Shown here in pieces: positions 36,680 through 50,376 of a DNA stretch of 64,000 nucleotides; the first letter of the stretch is position 1; each line of letters opens with the position of its first letter. Both the position numbers and the translations under genes were made by a program. The notes under the pieces are model-generated. The model had not been told where the DNA came from. It worked only from the letters and a program-made list of their open reading frames with translations, and did no database searches. The stretch comes from Megaleporinus macrocephalus (Eukaryota > Chordata > Actinopteri > Characiformes > Anostomidae): assembly GCA_021613375.1 (NCBI GenBank), contig CM038708.1:27495018-27559017 (forward strand), read 5' to 3'.

Positions 36680-39600
36680 ATATTTACCCTCCATTTCCCT
36701 GTTCTAGAGAGTCTATTCCCATTCACACAGCTGTAGTATAGTTCTTCTCCATTCCCCTGTTCTAGAGAGTCCATTCCCATTCACACAGCTGTAGCATAGT
36801 TCTCCTCCATTTCCCTGTTCTAGAGAGTCCATTCCCATTCACACAGCTGTAGTATAGTTCTCCTCCATCCCCCTGTTCTAGAGAGTCCATTCCTATTCAC
36901 ACAGCTGTAGTATAGTTCTCCTCTATTCACCTGTTCTAGAGAGTCCATTCCCATTCACACAGCTGTAGTATAGTTCCCCTCCATTTCCCTGTTCTAGAGA
37001 GTCCATTCCCATTCACACAGCTGTAGTATAGTTCTCCTCCATCCCCCTGTTCTAGAGAGTCCATTCCCATTCACACAGCTGTAGCATAGTTCTCCTCCAT
37101 TTCCCTGTTCTAGAGAGTCCATTCCCATTCACACAGCTGTAGTATAGTTCTCCTCCATCCCCCTGTTCTAGAGAGTCCATTCCCATTCACACAGCTGTAG
37201 TATAGTTCTCCTCCATCCCCCTGTTCTAGAGAGTCCATTCCCATTCACACAGCTGTAGTATAGTTCTCCTCCATCCCCCTGTTCTAGAGAGTCCATTCCC
37301 ATTCACACAGCTGTAGTATAGTTCTCCTCTATTCACCTGTTCTAAAGAGTCCATTCCCATTCACACAGCTGTAGCATAGTTCTCCTCCATCCCCCTGTTC
37401 TAGAGAGTCCATTCCCATTCACACAGCTGTAGCATAGTTCTTCTCCATTCCCCTGTTCTAGAGAGTCCATTCATATTCACACAGCTGTAGCATAGTTCTC
37501 CTCCATCCCCCTGTTCTAGAGAGTCCATTCCCATTCACACAGCTGTAGTATAGTTCTCCTCCATCCCCCTGTTCTAGAGAGTCCATTCCCATTCACACAG
37601 CTGTAGCATAGACTCTCTAGAACAGGGGGATGGAGGGGAACTATAAAACAGCTGTAGCATAGTTCTTCTCCATTCCCCTGTTCTAGAGAGTCCATTCCCA
37701 TTCACACAACAGTAGCATAGTTCTTCTCCATTTCCCTGTTCTAGAGAGTCCATTCCCATTCACACAGCTGTAGTATAGTTCTACTCCATCCCTCTATTCC
37801 CATTTACACAGCTGTAGCATAGTTCTCCTCCATTCCCCTGTTCTAGAGAGTCTATTCCCATTCACACAGCTGTGGTATTGTTCTCCTCCATTCCCCTGTT
37901 CTAGAGAGTCTATTCCCATTCACACAGCTGTAGTATAGTTCTTCTCCATTCCCCTGTTCTAGAGAGTCTATTCCCATTTACACAGCTGTAGCAGAGTTCT
38001 TCTCCATTCCCCTGTTCTAGAGAGTCTATTCCCATTCACACAGCTGTAGCATAGTTCTTCTCCATTCCCCTGTTCTAGAGAGTCCATTCCCATTCACACA
38101 GCTGTAGTATAGTTCTCCTCCATCCCCCTGTTCTAGAGAGTCCATTCCTATTCACACAGCTGTACTATAGTTCTCCTCCATTTCCCTGTTCTAGAGAGTC
38201 CATTCCCATTCACACAGCTGTAGTATAGTTCTCCTCCATCCCCCTGTTCTAGAGAGTCCATTCCTATTCACACAGCTGTAGTATAGTTCCCCTCCATTTC
38301 CCTGTTCTAGAGAGTCCATTCCCATTCACACAGCTGTAGTATAGTTCTCCTTCATCCCCCTGTTCTAGAGAGTCCATTCCTATTCACACAGCTGTAGTAT
38401 AGTTCCCCTCCATTTCCCTGTTCTTGAGAGTCCATTCCCATTCACACAGCTGTAGTATAGTTCTCCTCCATTCCCCTGTTCTAGAGAGTCCATTCCCATT
38501 CACACAGCAGTAGCATAGTTCTTCTCCATTTCCCTGTTCTAGAGAGTCTATTCCCATTCACACAGCTGTAGTATAGTTCCCCTCCATTCCCCTGTTCTAG
38601 AGAGTCCATTCCTATTCACACAGCTGTAGTATAGTTCTCCTCCATCCCCCTGTTCTAGAGAGTCCATTCCCATTCACACAGCTGTAGTATAGTTCTCCTC
38701 CATCCCCCTGTTCTAGAGAGTCCATTCCCATTCACACAGCTGTAGTATAGTTCTTCTCCATTCCCCTATTCTAGAGAGTCTATTCCCATTCACACAGCTG
38801 TAGTATAGTTCCCCTCCATTCCCCTGTTCTAGAGAGTCCATTCCTATTCACACAGCTGTAGTATAGTTCTCCTCTATCCCCCTGTTCTAGAGAGTCCATT
38901 CCCATTCACACAGCTGTAGTATAGTTCTCCTCCATCCCCCTGTTCTAGAGAGTCCATTCCTATTCACACAGCTGTAGTATAGTTCTCCTCCATTTCCCTG
39001 TTCTAGAGAGTCCATTCCCATTCACACAGCTGTAGTATAGTTCTCCTCCATCCCCCTGTTCTAGAGAGTCCATTCCTATTCACACAGCTGTAGTATAGTT
39101 CTCCTCCATCCCCCTGTTCTAGAGAGTCCATTCCCATTCACACAGCTGTAGCATAGTTCTTCTCCATTCCCCTGTTCTAGAGAGTCCATTCCTATTCACA
39201 CAGCTGTAGCATAGTTCTCCTCTATCCCCCTGTTCTAGAGAGTCCATTCCCATTCACACAGCTGTAGCATAGTTCTCCTCCATCCCCCTGTTCTAGAGAG
39301 TCCATTCCTATTCACACAGCTGTAGTATAGTTCTCCTCCATTTCCCTGTTCTAGAGAGTCCATTCCCATTCACACAGCTGTAGTATAGTTCTCCTCCATC
39401 CCCCTGTTCTAGAGAGTCCATTCCTATTCACACAGCTGTAGTATAGTTCTCCTCCATCCCCCTGTTCTAGAGAGTCCATTCCCATTCACACAGCTGTAGT
39501 ATAGTTCTCCTCCATTTCCCTGTTCTAGAGAGTCCATTCCCATTCACACAGCTGTAGTATAGTTCTCCTCCATCCCCCTGTTCTAGAGAGTCCATTCCCA

Positions 39601-40150
39601 TTCACACAGCTGTAGTATAGTTCCCCTCCATTTCCCTGTTCTAGAGAGTCCATTCCTATTCACACAGCTGTTTTATAGTTCTTCTCCATTTCCCTGTTCT
39701 AGAGAGTCCATTCCCATTCACACAGCTGTAGTATAGTTCTCCTCCATCCCCCTGTTCTAGAGAGTCTATTCCCATTCACACAGCTGTAGTATAGTTCTTC
39801 TCCATTCCCATATTCTAGAGAGTCTATTCCCATTCACACAGCTGTAGTATAGTTCTTCTCCATTCCCCTGTTCTAGAGAGTCCATTCCTATTCACACAGC
39901 TGTAGCATAGTTCTCCTCTATCCCCCTGTTCTAGAGAGTCCATTCCCATTCACACAGCTGTAGTATAGTTCTCCTCCATCCCCCTGTTCTAGAGAGTCCA
40001 TTCCCATTCACACAGCTGTAGCATAGTTCTCCTCCATTCCCCTGTTCTAGAGAGTCCGTTCTCATTCACACAGCTGTAGTATAGTTCTCCTCCATCCCCC
40101 TTTTCTAGAGTAGTATAGTTCTTCTCCATTCCGCTGTTCTAGAATGTCAT
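36680..40150 (+). repeat. 58-bp minisatellite, about 60 units
   Basis: Each unit is 58 bp and contains TTCTAGAGAGTC, then CATTCCCATTCACACAGCTG, then TAGTATAGTT and a C/T-rich block CTCCTCCATCCCCCTG. Frequent variants are CATTCC/TATTCC, CCCATTC/CCTATTC, TAGTATAG/TAGCATAG and CCATCCCCC/CCATTTCCC. Units are highly similar, implying recent expansion or homogenisation. Each carries one CAGCTG E-box core. The end decays at about 40080-40150. No open frame is maintained, as 58 is not divisible by three. Confidence 0.97.
37611..37645 (-). repeat. Inverted partial unit inside the 58-bp array
   Basis: GACTCTCTAGAACAGGGGGA and the bases after it, through GGAACTATA, are the reverse complement of the TATAGTTCCCCTCC ... 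TTCTAGAGAGTC part of the normal unit. It is the only reversed segment I saw in the array. Confidence 0.9.
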
Positions 40151-40305
40151 CCCCATTCAGACTGATCTAGAGTATACCGGCACAAATGTTTGATTGTTCG
40201 GTTAGTGTGACATACCATCAATAACTTTATCAACACTTTCACATAATAAATTAGCTACTCTATCAGTTGAACTGTGATCATATATGTATGTGATGTAGTT
40301 TTTCG

Positions 40306-40395
40306 TTAAAGTATATATGTAAGATATATACTTTGTTAAAGTATATATGTAAGATATATACTTTGTTAAAGTATATATGTATATATATAAACATA
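40306..40395 (+). repeat. 30-bp tandem repeat, about three copies
   Basis: The unit TTAAAGTATATATGTAAGAT plus ATATACTTTG is repeated almost exactly two to three times. The 75-codon minus frame with repeated Y-I-Y-T-L-T-K is its translation. Confidence 0.9.
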
Positions 40396-43300
40396 TGTGT
40401 AGGAATACTTCTGAAGCGCTGTGTCCCACAGGTTTCTGCTAAGAAAACCCAAACATGGTTGCCAGCTCATGACAGGTTGCCGGAGTAAAGGACCTCATAA
40501 TCAGAGAGAAAACCTTGTGGCTTGTGGTGGTGTAACGCCATGCACACTTGTGTTTAATAGAGTTTAAGGTGCCAACAGCTGTGTAAGCCCAGTTCAGTCC
40601 AGCGAAACCAGACAACAGAATATAGACTTGGCAAGCACTCTCTTTAATCCAATTATGAGTTCATGTGATGCAGCTTAAGTCAATTTGAAAGGTGTGAATT
40701 AAAGTATAAATGGCTTGAGATTTGAAATTCTCATGTGTCATGTAGTTAAAACGGCACTGACAGCTAACACTGTATTAAATGAACCATAGCTGCCGTTCAC
40801 ATGCTTTAGCGAAAAGGCAATACTTTCAGTGCGGTGCCCTTTAAAATGTCCTTTTCGGCCGGTGTCAAAGGACTTTGTAATCAAATGACTTTTCAACTGA
40901 CACTGGCCTTGCACACATCTTCTGCTGGCACTGTGTTTCAAAGGATCCCTTATCGCAGGGAAATTAGAAAGTGCTGCTTTGGATATCGTTTTAATTAAAG
41001 ATATCCCATATGACAAATGGAACAGCCATGGATAGGGAGCGTGCCACGGTAACCTAAAACAGGCATTAATCAAATTTTCTCAACTGTAAAACTTTGATGG
41101 ATACTCTTTCATATTCTAACCTTGTCAGTACTCTCGGTTCAGTCTGAAGAAGGATTGGGAGACATTGTTCATTATGTCGAGCTTAACTCGAACAAGCATT
41201 TGGAGTTTTAGTTGATTTCTTGTGAAGGATATATATTTGTATTAAAATGCACAGCACAACCCATCATAGCTCATGTAGTTCATATTTTGATTTATAGAGT
41301 GGTGAATCCCTTTTTGACAAGAGTCCAAGAAGTTATGCAAAAGTTAACATGAGCGTGTCAAAATTCACTGTAAGTCCTGGTTTATTGAGCACAGAGTCAG
41401 TGTAGCACAATTGTATCAGCTATGTTCCTTCTGTAGACGCTCTGTCTGGACAGCATGGCCTTTTTGTGGTTCTTCAGAGACAGTCTAATCCAGAGATGCC
41501 AGCTCCAGTCCTGGATGCCCGGACTCTAGCTCATAGCAGGGGAATCATCAAACTGTTGGACTTGGGCCCTTCAGGACTGAAGCTGGGCTCTGTATTTTAA
41601 TCCGTTCGACCGACTTCAGCAGAAATGATAGTGACAGTACATGTATATGGAAGCTGGTTTAAAAAAGGTTACAATGTAGGTAGATAAGTGTAATGCAACG
41701 CAATATGTCCTGAACTAATGAGATCATTACAGTGGATTGCAGTGGGGCATGCTTTTCATGTCTTTCACTTTGTCATTTTGTAAGAGCAGATTTAAGGGTT
41801 TTTAGGAGTTTTAGGTAGGGGTGGGAGTCACCAATGGCACAATATGCTAATAGCATGATATTTAAGTAATAATATGATCAGATATTAGGCTATATTATGA
41901 TATATTATGATACTAGTTTTTAAGTGCAAATGAAATTCCTAAAAGGAAAATGTGCTTTTATAGTCATATAAGAATCCATTGACCTTGACATCCACTCATC
42001 ACAAGGTAGGGCTGTCCTTTCTTCTGAACTCAGAGTGGTTTTATTTATGTTGTACCAAAAGTTATTTTTTTATGAATTTAATAATCAATGTATTTTATTT
42101 ATGTAATAACATTTGGCTCTTGTGTGTGGGTATGATATTGCCCTGCGAAATTCCTATAAACGTGATAATCTTCAGTAAACCATTCTGGAATTAATTAACA
42201 CAGTAATTATGTTACTTACTTGTTTACTTTTTCACACAATCAGTCACTCGTCAGAGCTGAGTACCTTAAATATGTTTTAAGTTTTTCATTCTTCACATTT
42301 TAAAGTAAGTTGGTCTGTCTAGCGAAGAAAAAAAACATCACACAGAAAGTGGCTTTCACATTTTAACAGAATGAACTTCAGACACAACCTTTTGAGAAAA
42401 ATTAGGAATCAGCTTGTAACCATAAAGATTTACACAACACCCTCAGAATATACAACCTTTTGCCTTGACAACATATTTCACCATGGTTAATGGCCTTCTA
42501 TATCCCCTCTCCCCAGAAAGAGGCTGGATATTGCTGACATGACCAAGTTCCTGTTACCTCAAGGTGTTTGTCTGCTACATGGCTGGCTGCTCCTGGGCTG
42601 TGATTTTATGGGCTACAGGCAGCAGGACAATAAGGCCAGTCCGGATATGAAGCTACACCAGAGGGGTGATGCCTGACGTGGTGCAGAGTTTGATTAATCC
42701 GCTACTTGATAACAAACTTCTCCTGCTCTGCTCTCGGCTTCTCGGCTGCAGTAATGTATGTTCCAGAGGCTGGTGCTTCTTTGCCATATGGAAGTAGACA
42801 GAACTTAAAGGGAAGAGAAAGAAAAAGGGAGTGAGTGTGAATTTAGATGCTCGTTTCTTAACAGTTAGAAACCATTATACTGCAGGTAAATTGTTCCCGT
42901 CTGGCCCGCTCTTGGACTTGCACTCGCTAGCCAAAGTAAACAAAAAAGGAAGCCGAGAAAATACTTTACTCATTCGCACGGATCCCGCTAATGTCCCATC
43001 AGAGCCTCTGTCAAAGTGGCCAATTTGCAACAGTGCATACTTATTACCATGTGAGAGCTTATTAGAACTCCAAAAAGTGTTATTGGACCCGCTCCTCTCA
43101 CCTTCTGCAAAAGGAAACACACAGCGTATGTGGACAGTAATGTTACCCCCCAATCAATCCCTCGTCAGAGCTGATTAGCACACAAATTTAAGTTTTTCAC
43201 TCACGGTAATTCCATCTGTCAAGCAAAGGAAAAACAAATATGCAGAAAGTCCTATAGACTAAGCCCTAAGCCTGTTGGCTTTATAATTCAGGGGTGTCCC

Positions 43301-46062
43301 ATGAGGTAGGCTTGCCTGTAATAAAAAAAGAAAAAAAAGCCTGTAATGGAGTATGTAGCCCGTGGCCCAGTAGCTAAACACTGCTGCCCTCCCCTTGATC
43401 TCAAAATTGGGTCACGTTCTGCCCCCTTTCCAAATCAACCATGTTTAATTGCTGTGTACTAAAGACTTTCCCATGTGCACACAAACCAGTCAAGTCTGGC
43501 ACAGCTTAATAATTGTTCACTTAACTCATTCCATTGTGCTGCCGTCTGGCTTACAGCTGCCAACTTTTCTGCTTCCAACTCATGTCAAATGTCATGCAGT
43601 TCTCCAAAAGTGAGTTCGGAAAAATGAACTAATATTTACATAAATAATAGGTATTAGTTACAACAATACAACAACCCAGAAACAGATTGGAGTTTGTTTC
43701 TAAAAAGAGCCTTATTACAGCTAATCACTCCTTCTGTCTTCTTTCCAAGTTGTTTTGAATAGTCGTTGGCAATAAGTTGTCTGTACAGCTATACAGTGAT
43801 AGTGACATAACATGACATTACTATCAGCTATAGTCATATTTTAGCTGTGTATGGTATTTCATACATAATGAGATTCATATCTTGGTCTGCGTGGTATATC
43901 GACTTTATAGTATTTTTATATATTTTCAAAAGGAATATAGGATGAGACAGTACAGTTTATATTGATATATTCTGACGCTGTGTTAGAATATATAACTGGC
44001 CTGTTTTTGCATCTCTCCTCTCTCATGCTGTACACACAACCCAGTCCTCACTCTCCGTCTGTGTGCAGACCCAGTGTTGGGCTGAATTCTGACTCCACAG
44101 CAGAATCCGGCTGGCATATGGCAATCAATATTACAAGAACACTTCAGACAGTTTTAATTCTCAAGGTTGGAGCAACCTGCTATAACCATGTTCACCACTA
44201 ACAACGTGACATTGCAGTATTACGATTTAATCGGCATTATTGGACAATGCGACTTTGTGATTGCTCTTTTAATAAGATCATGTTGAACAAATATAGCCAA
44301 AGTGTATATAAAAAGTAAAAGTAAATATAGTCTAATAATCTAGCCAGGAAAAATCAAGAGTGCTGATAAACACATGTATACTGTACGGCATGAACTGATG
44401 CTGGATTAAAATGATTTTTTTCATTTGGAAGATTCATTTTGGTTGAAATGTCAGGGGGAGTATTTTAAACTTGACAATTATTCCCCCTGTCTCTCTCTGG
44501 GTTGCAAAGTCTGAATCCAAATCCAACCTATTCTTGGTGAATAGGTTATGAAACATAAAGTGTTAGTTAGCCAGGAGAATTTTATTAAGGCAAATTAAAA
44601 AGGAGTAGAATTTTGGCTGTGTTGTTTTAACACTTACTGAAATTATACTCTCTCCTTATCTCTTCATCGCTTTTAACGTACAAGTTAAAATCTGGTTTTA
44701 AATTCCAATGTTTAGGCCACTTCAAAGAAATAAGTGAGATATATATTGTGTATCACCATTTAGTATAAAAATATAATTTTTGGTGCATATCACAGAATTA
44801 TATCTTTGATATAATGATCTCTTAATGCATCCCAGAAGATAATTACATTGCTCTAATGTGGCTCTTTGATGGTTCAGGAGATCTCAAATGTGTTAGGTGA
44901 AAAAGTATTAGACTAAAAGGAGACATAAGATACAGGAGAGACAACAGAGAGATAAGGAGTGTAGTTGCAGCAAATTTGAGCATAACACGTGACTTTATTG
45001 AGATTTCTACCAAAACTCAAGAGGAGACACATGTGAGATCACTGGACTCTTTTGTAATGTCTGGTCAACCGTTAACACAAGGCTGCTTTGTCTTTCAATA
45101 TGATCTCATTGTTGCTCAGGAGAAACTACAGATATACTAAGCAGATTTTTTTTATTTCCTATGGGCTGGGATTCAGGTCCTTTTTGCCTTGAGAAGCAGT
45201 TCTAAGGAGACATCATTCACTCATACCAAATTAAATGTCATCTAATGGTGTGATATATTCAGAAAATGTTGTAGTATAGAACTTCACTACTGTTGCCTAG
45301 CAATGTTGTGACATTGAACGTGTTTGGATTGCAACAAGTAGTTTTAATTGATATTAGTTGTTTACTTCTCTACAATACAAGCTTTTGCTGCTAAGGGACA
45401 ACCAAGAGCACAGACAGCACACATGTGGGAAAAAGACTTGCACACAGGATTGGTACAGCATGGCTGTGCTTCTGTGATATGGATCCTCATGAGGAGGTTA
45501 GGGCGGAAAGCTGCTCCACAAGCCTGAAAATGTTTGCTTTTTTTCTGGTTTCGAACTGCAGAATGAAATGGATTCAGCACAGAGCTGCGCTGCCTCAGCC
45601 GAGGACATCTGAAAGGACTTTATTGGTTTGTTGCCTTGACTCCAGCACTAAATGACTCATACCTCTGAGAAGGCCCACACTAAATAGATCATCTCAGCTC
45701 ATTCCCAATCAAGCGTGTGCTTACAGAACAGGGTGTGTGTGGACGGCTTTGATGATATGAGAGAAAGCGAAGTGACACAATTGAAAGACATCAAAGAAAT
45801 AACAGATAATAATTCAGATGTCCTCTGATGATAAATGGCGTGCCGCCAAATAATTTCTCAACCAGAATTCTACCAGATTCCCTCTTTAACCCTCTTTCAA
45901 GACCGAAACGCTCTGTGTTATTGTGCCATAGAGTAAATTTGTTATGGCAAATGCTGGATTGGAGTTTTATCAACAGTAAATACTTGAGTTGCATGATAAT
46001 ATTGGAATCATGCCAGTCTTGGCTGATAATTGCTTTATAAAAAAAAATGATCAGCATTAGAT
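40396..46062. other. Intronic stretch, mostly unrecognised
   Basis: Contains a small palindrome at 41498-41587 (AGCTCCAGTCCTGGA against TCAGGACTGAAGCTGG) related in core to the repeat at 17092. An AT-rich sequence at about 41816-41960 begins GGGGTGGGAGTCACCAATGG and may belong to the dispersed group noted at 32948 and 58822. Open frames up to 115 codons (42831-43178) overlap on both strands and lack known motifs. Confidence 0.45.
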
Positions 46063-47208
46063 GTTGAAAAGTTGGGACTAAATTGAATTAAACATAGTTT
46101 GTAAATGACATATCAATTGTTGAAACTGAGAAATTGTTTTTATTTATTCATTTTTTAAATAAATTCCCATTTAAAATCAAATGCAAACAGCGCAAAGTTA
46201 GGAAAGGGGCAACAAATATATAGTTGATGTAGTACAAAGGATATAGCTGTGTATGCTAAAAACACCAGGTGAGACATCTCACATCTAACAGGTCAGCAAT
46301 TTGACCATCTCAGAAAGTCTTGCAGAAGTAAGAAAGTTGGCCAGGGGTTCATCAATGTGTAAAAGACTGCACAGGCATATAGTGCAGCAATTCAATAATA
46401 GCTTTTCTCAATATAAAATAGCAAAGAACTAGTGGATTTCATCATCTACAGCACGCAATATATCTAAAAGATTTAGATAATCCAGAGAAATCTCTGTAAG
46501 GACAAGGTCAAAAAATATGTACTGAATTGCCAATATCTTCAGACCCTCAGGTAGCTCTGCATTAAAACCAGACACAGTTCTGTAGTGGAAATCACTGCTT
46601 GGGCTCAGGAACACATCCCAAAACCAATGTCTACCAACTGTACCATGCAAAGAAGAAACCAGATTTAAACAGGATACAGAAGTGCCGCCACCTTCCCCAG
46701 GCCTGAGCCCATTTAGGACGGACTGAAGCTAAGTGGAAAAGTGTCTTGTGGTCTGACAAATCAAATTTTAAAATTCTGTTTGGAAATCAGGATCACTGCT
46801 TCCTCCACTACATTAGTGCTCATGGCATGGGTGACTTGCAGATCTGTGAAGGCACCATTAATGCTGAGAGATACATACAAGTTTTGGAGCAGCATCTGCT
46901 ACTAACCAGACATCTTTTGCTTAACCGCGTTCTGCATGTACTACAACAGCATGACTTATTAATAAAAGACTACAGGTGCTAAACTGACCTGCCTGCGGTC
47001 CTGACCGGGTACTGACTGAAAACATTAGCATTTTCATTATAAAAGGAAAAATATGTCACAGAAGACTGAAATCTTATATTAAATAAGAATGGGAAAACAT
47101 TTCACTTCTTAAAACTACAGCAGCTGGTCTCCTCAGTTTCTTAAATGCTTTCAGAGGGTTGTTAAAAGAAAGGATGATGAACATATCCCTGTTCCAACTT
47201 TTTCAAAA
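46063..47208 (+). mobile_element. Tc1-like transposon relic with both termini
   Basis: Termini TTGAAAAGTTGGGAC (46063) and GTTCCAACTTTTTCAAAA (47191-47208) are imperfect inverted repeats. Inside, the frame at 46746-46982 reads L-W-S-D-K-S-N-F-K-I-L-F-G-N, with the Asp of the first catalytic block and the usual Glu changed to Lys, then S-A-H-G-M-G-D-L-Q-I-C-E-G-T-I-N-A-E-R-Y-I-Q-V-L-E-Q-H in order (shown here residue by residue). After that the second Asp block (usually Q-Q-D-N) is deleted. The 3' part near 47100-47180 keeps the text L-Q-Q-L-V-S-S. Frames are broken, so it is inactive. Confidence 0.85.
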
Positions 47209-50200
47209 CAGGCATATATTTTAAAAATATGTTTAGGTGGGCGGGGGGCTGCTTTGCAAAACATGAGCAGACACTTACACAGTGATTGGTATAGTAAGTT
47301 CATGTGATGAATCTCTTGACATAGGGCTTGTAGCATATCGTATAGGTGTGATGGTCCCCTTATTTTTGGCAGTGGAGTGTATGTATTAGCCTTGGGTCAT
47401 TAATAAATGATTTCTAAGAATGATTCCATGCTATGCATTGCTCTTTATGCTGTGTCTTCCTGACATTTCCAGGCATAAACAAATCCACTGTCCTCAGCAG
47501 GTGTGTGGAGCAGGAGAAGGTGCTTGCTTCCTAATCCTCTCGAGAGTTGTTCTGGAGAATGTCAGCATTTGCATGCCTCGTCCTCACCTGTCCTGTTTGT
47601 GTCAACCTACATATATATGTTTATGGCAGTTGCTCGAACCTGAAGAAAGAGGGGTGCACATATACATGATGTCTTGAGCGCTGTCTCAGTAGAGCAATGT
47701 GGAAAAGTACTTTTGGTTTTCTGCTTTCATTCGGTTTCGCGAGCGTGTCTCCTGGGGCTGCCAGACGAGGCCTCTCTCATGTGGGCAGCCAAAGCGACTT
47801 GTGCCTGCCCCTCAGAAACTACCCTCTCACGAGTCAGAGGAACGCAGGGATGTCTGGACTTTGTCAGGAGTGCAGTATTGTCTGTGTAGCTCATAACCTA
47901 AATTCGATTTGGAAGGGACCATGAAAAGAACAGAGCAAAGGCAAAATTAAGCTTGCGGGGAGTTTGTGTACATTTTATTGCTTTTTGCAGGTTGGGTAAA
48001 AGAAAGAAGGACATAATGTAAGAAACACCTGGCAGCAGTCAGTAGGTGTTCTGCTTATAGCGATGGGAAAATGCGGAGAAATCTTTGGCCTTTGATGTAG
48101 AATGAACGTAGAACACCAGGTAATATTAGGGGTATAACTATTTCAGTACATCATTGAAAGATCAAAGAACTGTAAAGCTGTTTTGCTGATATACGCCTTT
48201 GGAACATCTCTTATCTGTATGCTTTCTCTTGTTCTAACCACCACCACTATCAGTGACTAAAACTCTGCTGTCTAAAGCATCAGAGTCGTGGACAGGGAGA
48301 GGGAGGAGGTTAGACTGTGTACACACCTACGCTCAAGGACTGGGCTGTTTTTTTTCACTTATGAATAGGGGTTGAGATTTTTGGGGCTTATTATTTGGAC
48401 GACAGCATCTTTCAGGACCTCATATGGCCATTAAAAAGTATGGGCCTGCTGTGGCTTTAGCTGGCTGCGAGGGACAAGTGACCTGTAGCCCTTATGTGGT
48501 GAAAAGGTTAATGTCAGCAGGGTGCTACTGCCCTTCTTTTCCATGTCGCACTGCTTTAGAGACCTTTTATGGCCTCCTTATAGCCTCTTTCCTTCCTCCT
48601 CACACCACACAGTCTTCAGGCTGTACAGGCACACTAGGGAGTGAGGAAGTTAGCTAACATGCTTCATTAAATGAATATGGTGCACTACCCATGTCATTTT
48701 CCACAATGGGACCTTTCTTCACAGACTGACACTTTATGGGCAAAAAAGGGTTCTATTTATTTTTTTGTTTTTAACGTTGAGAAAAAGGGCTGGCCAGCTT
48801 TCCATGTGTCATTAGGTCATGGTTCTGAACACCAAAGAACATGAAGTGTGGGGTTTCTAAAAATATAAATAAATATTATAGATATATAATAAAAAACCTA
48901 AACAAATATATATATTTTTGGAACCTTTGGGAGATTTTAAGCTGTTGTCAATCCTAGTTTGCCCCAGTGTACACATTTGTTTTTCTACAGACATTGTATA
49001 TTTTTATTTGATTCAGTTGGTTTCATGCTACAAATGACATCTGTAGGTGTTTTTAGATTGGTCAAAAACTTTTATCTTTACCTCTGTTACCTTTTCTCTA
49101 GCCTATTCAATTATAAAATCTAGATCTATGTACTAAGAAATACATGTTCTGTTGTTGAATTGCCTCATTTTATGCACCCCATTGTTAAAATTAGGGGTGT
49201 CGCTATGATACTTGGTATTGGTATCAATTCGATACTGGCCAATATCAAATATCACTGGATCAGATATTGGAATAACCCATTAGCCCATGTGTGAAAAAGT
49301 TGAAATAAACAGAAATAGCATTATTGCACAACTGAGTCATGTTGTGGGCTGTATCAGAAATGAAAAAGTGTGATTAAGCTACCCTTAGCAAGAATGTGTT
49401 CCTATCTACATAGAACTGACCCAGAGTTTAATTAGAAACTGTCTTTTGCTCTCTTAAACATCAGGATTCACCTTAGTATGCACCCAAACACTAATGGAGC
49501 ATTCACGCATATCAATAGAAACCAACTAAAGAAGTTTGATTTGTTCGCAAACCAGGTCATTGTGACAGCTGCCTAATAGAATATTGCTGTAGATCTTTTT
49601 AAAGGGGGAAGGAAAGACAAATGGAAAAGTGTAATGGGTTGACATCCCATCAGCTACTGTGCAGTTCATGCTGTTACTGTTTACAGGCTCTTTATAACTT
49701 TTAATATAATATATGGTCTCTTTTAATAATACATGCCGTTGTTCTCATGACATATTCAGAAATATACTGTAATGGAATGACGACGATGATGACTTTATAT
49801 TCCCCTGTCCTAGTTAGTGAGACCAAAACTCTCTCTGACATGCCGCCAAGTCCAAGACAGTAAAATGATAGTCCTTCTATAAATCGGTTCAGGAGGGTGA
49901 GAACGTCTGGCATACTAAAACTAGCTGCACTCATCCCACATGACATGACAACACCCAAATAATGTTCAGTGCTGGATTAACATGCTGTTTATTAATGCAT
50001 GCTGGGTGATGTCTAAGACTGTGGATTAGCACGTTTTCTCAGAGATAAAGATCTTAGTGATCTGAGAGACATGTGGCATCTATAAAACTGCTGTCATCCA
50101 GTAAAATGTTAGCAGACATACATTCTTGTAGAAGAAAAAAGATCCTAAGTGTCTATACAATGTTTTATGATGTTAGAAAGAGAATTGTTTGTGGGCCGTC

Positions 50201-50270
50201 ACAGTTATGCTATGAAATTCAATCACTTCATTTAAACTATAATGAGATATATATATATATATATATATAT
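47209..50270. other. Intronic stretch, mostly unrecognised
   Basis: Around 49195-49290, CTATGATACTTGGTATTGG and following text resemble hAT-type repeats whose ends read like GATACTGG phrases; no element boundary was found. Three overlapping frames at 47674-47924 cover the same bases and are not coding. Confidence 0.45.
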
Positions 50271-50296
50271 TAGGGATGCACCGAAACCACTTTTTC

Positions 50297-50297
<1 letters not shown>
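50271..50297 (+). repeat. Detached copy of a hAT terminal repeat
   Basis: TAGGGATGCACCGAAACCAC and the following CTTTTTC are the same as the left end of the hAT-like element starting at 50374, and the two are separated only by an AT microsatellite. It is a terminus without an element. Confidence 0.85.

Positions 50298-50373
<76 letters not shown>
50298..50373. repeat. (AT)n microsatellite
   Basis: About 36 AT units, flanked on both sides by a copy of the hAT terminus; a shorter AT tract lies just before 50271. Confidence 0.95.

Positions 50374-50376
<3 letters not shown>

Noticed and set aside
43360..43410. Possible tRNA-derived SINE head (GTGGCCCAGTAGCTAAACAC)
   Set aside because: A and B box promoter pair and a SINE tail could not be found.
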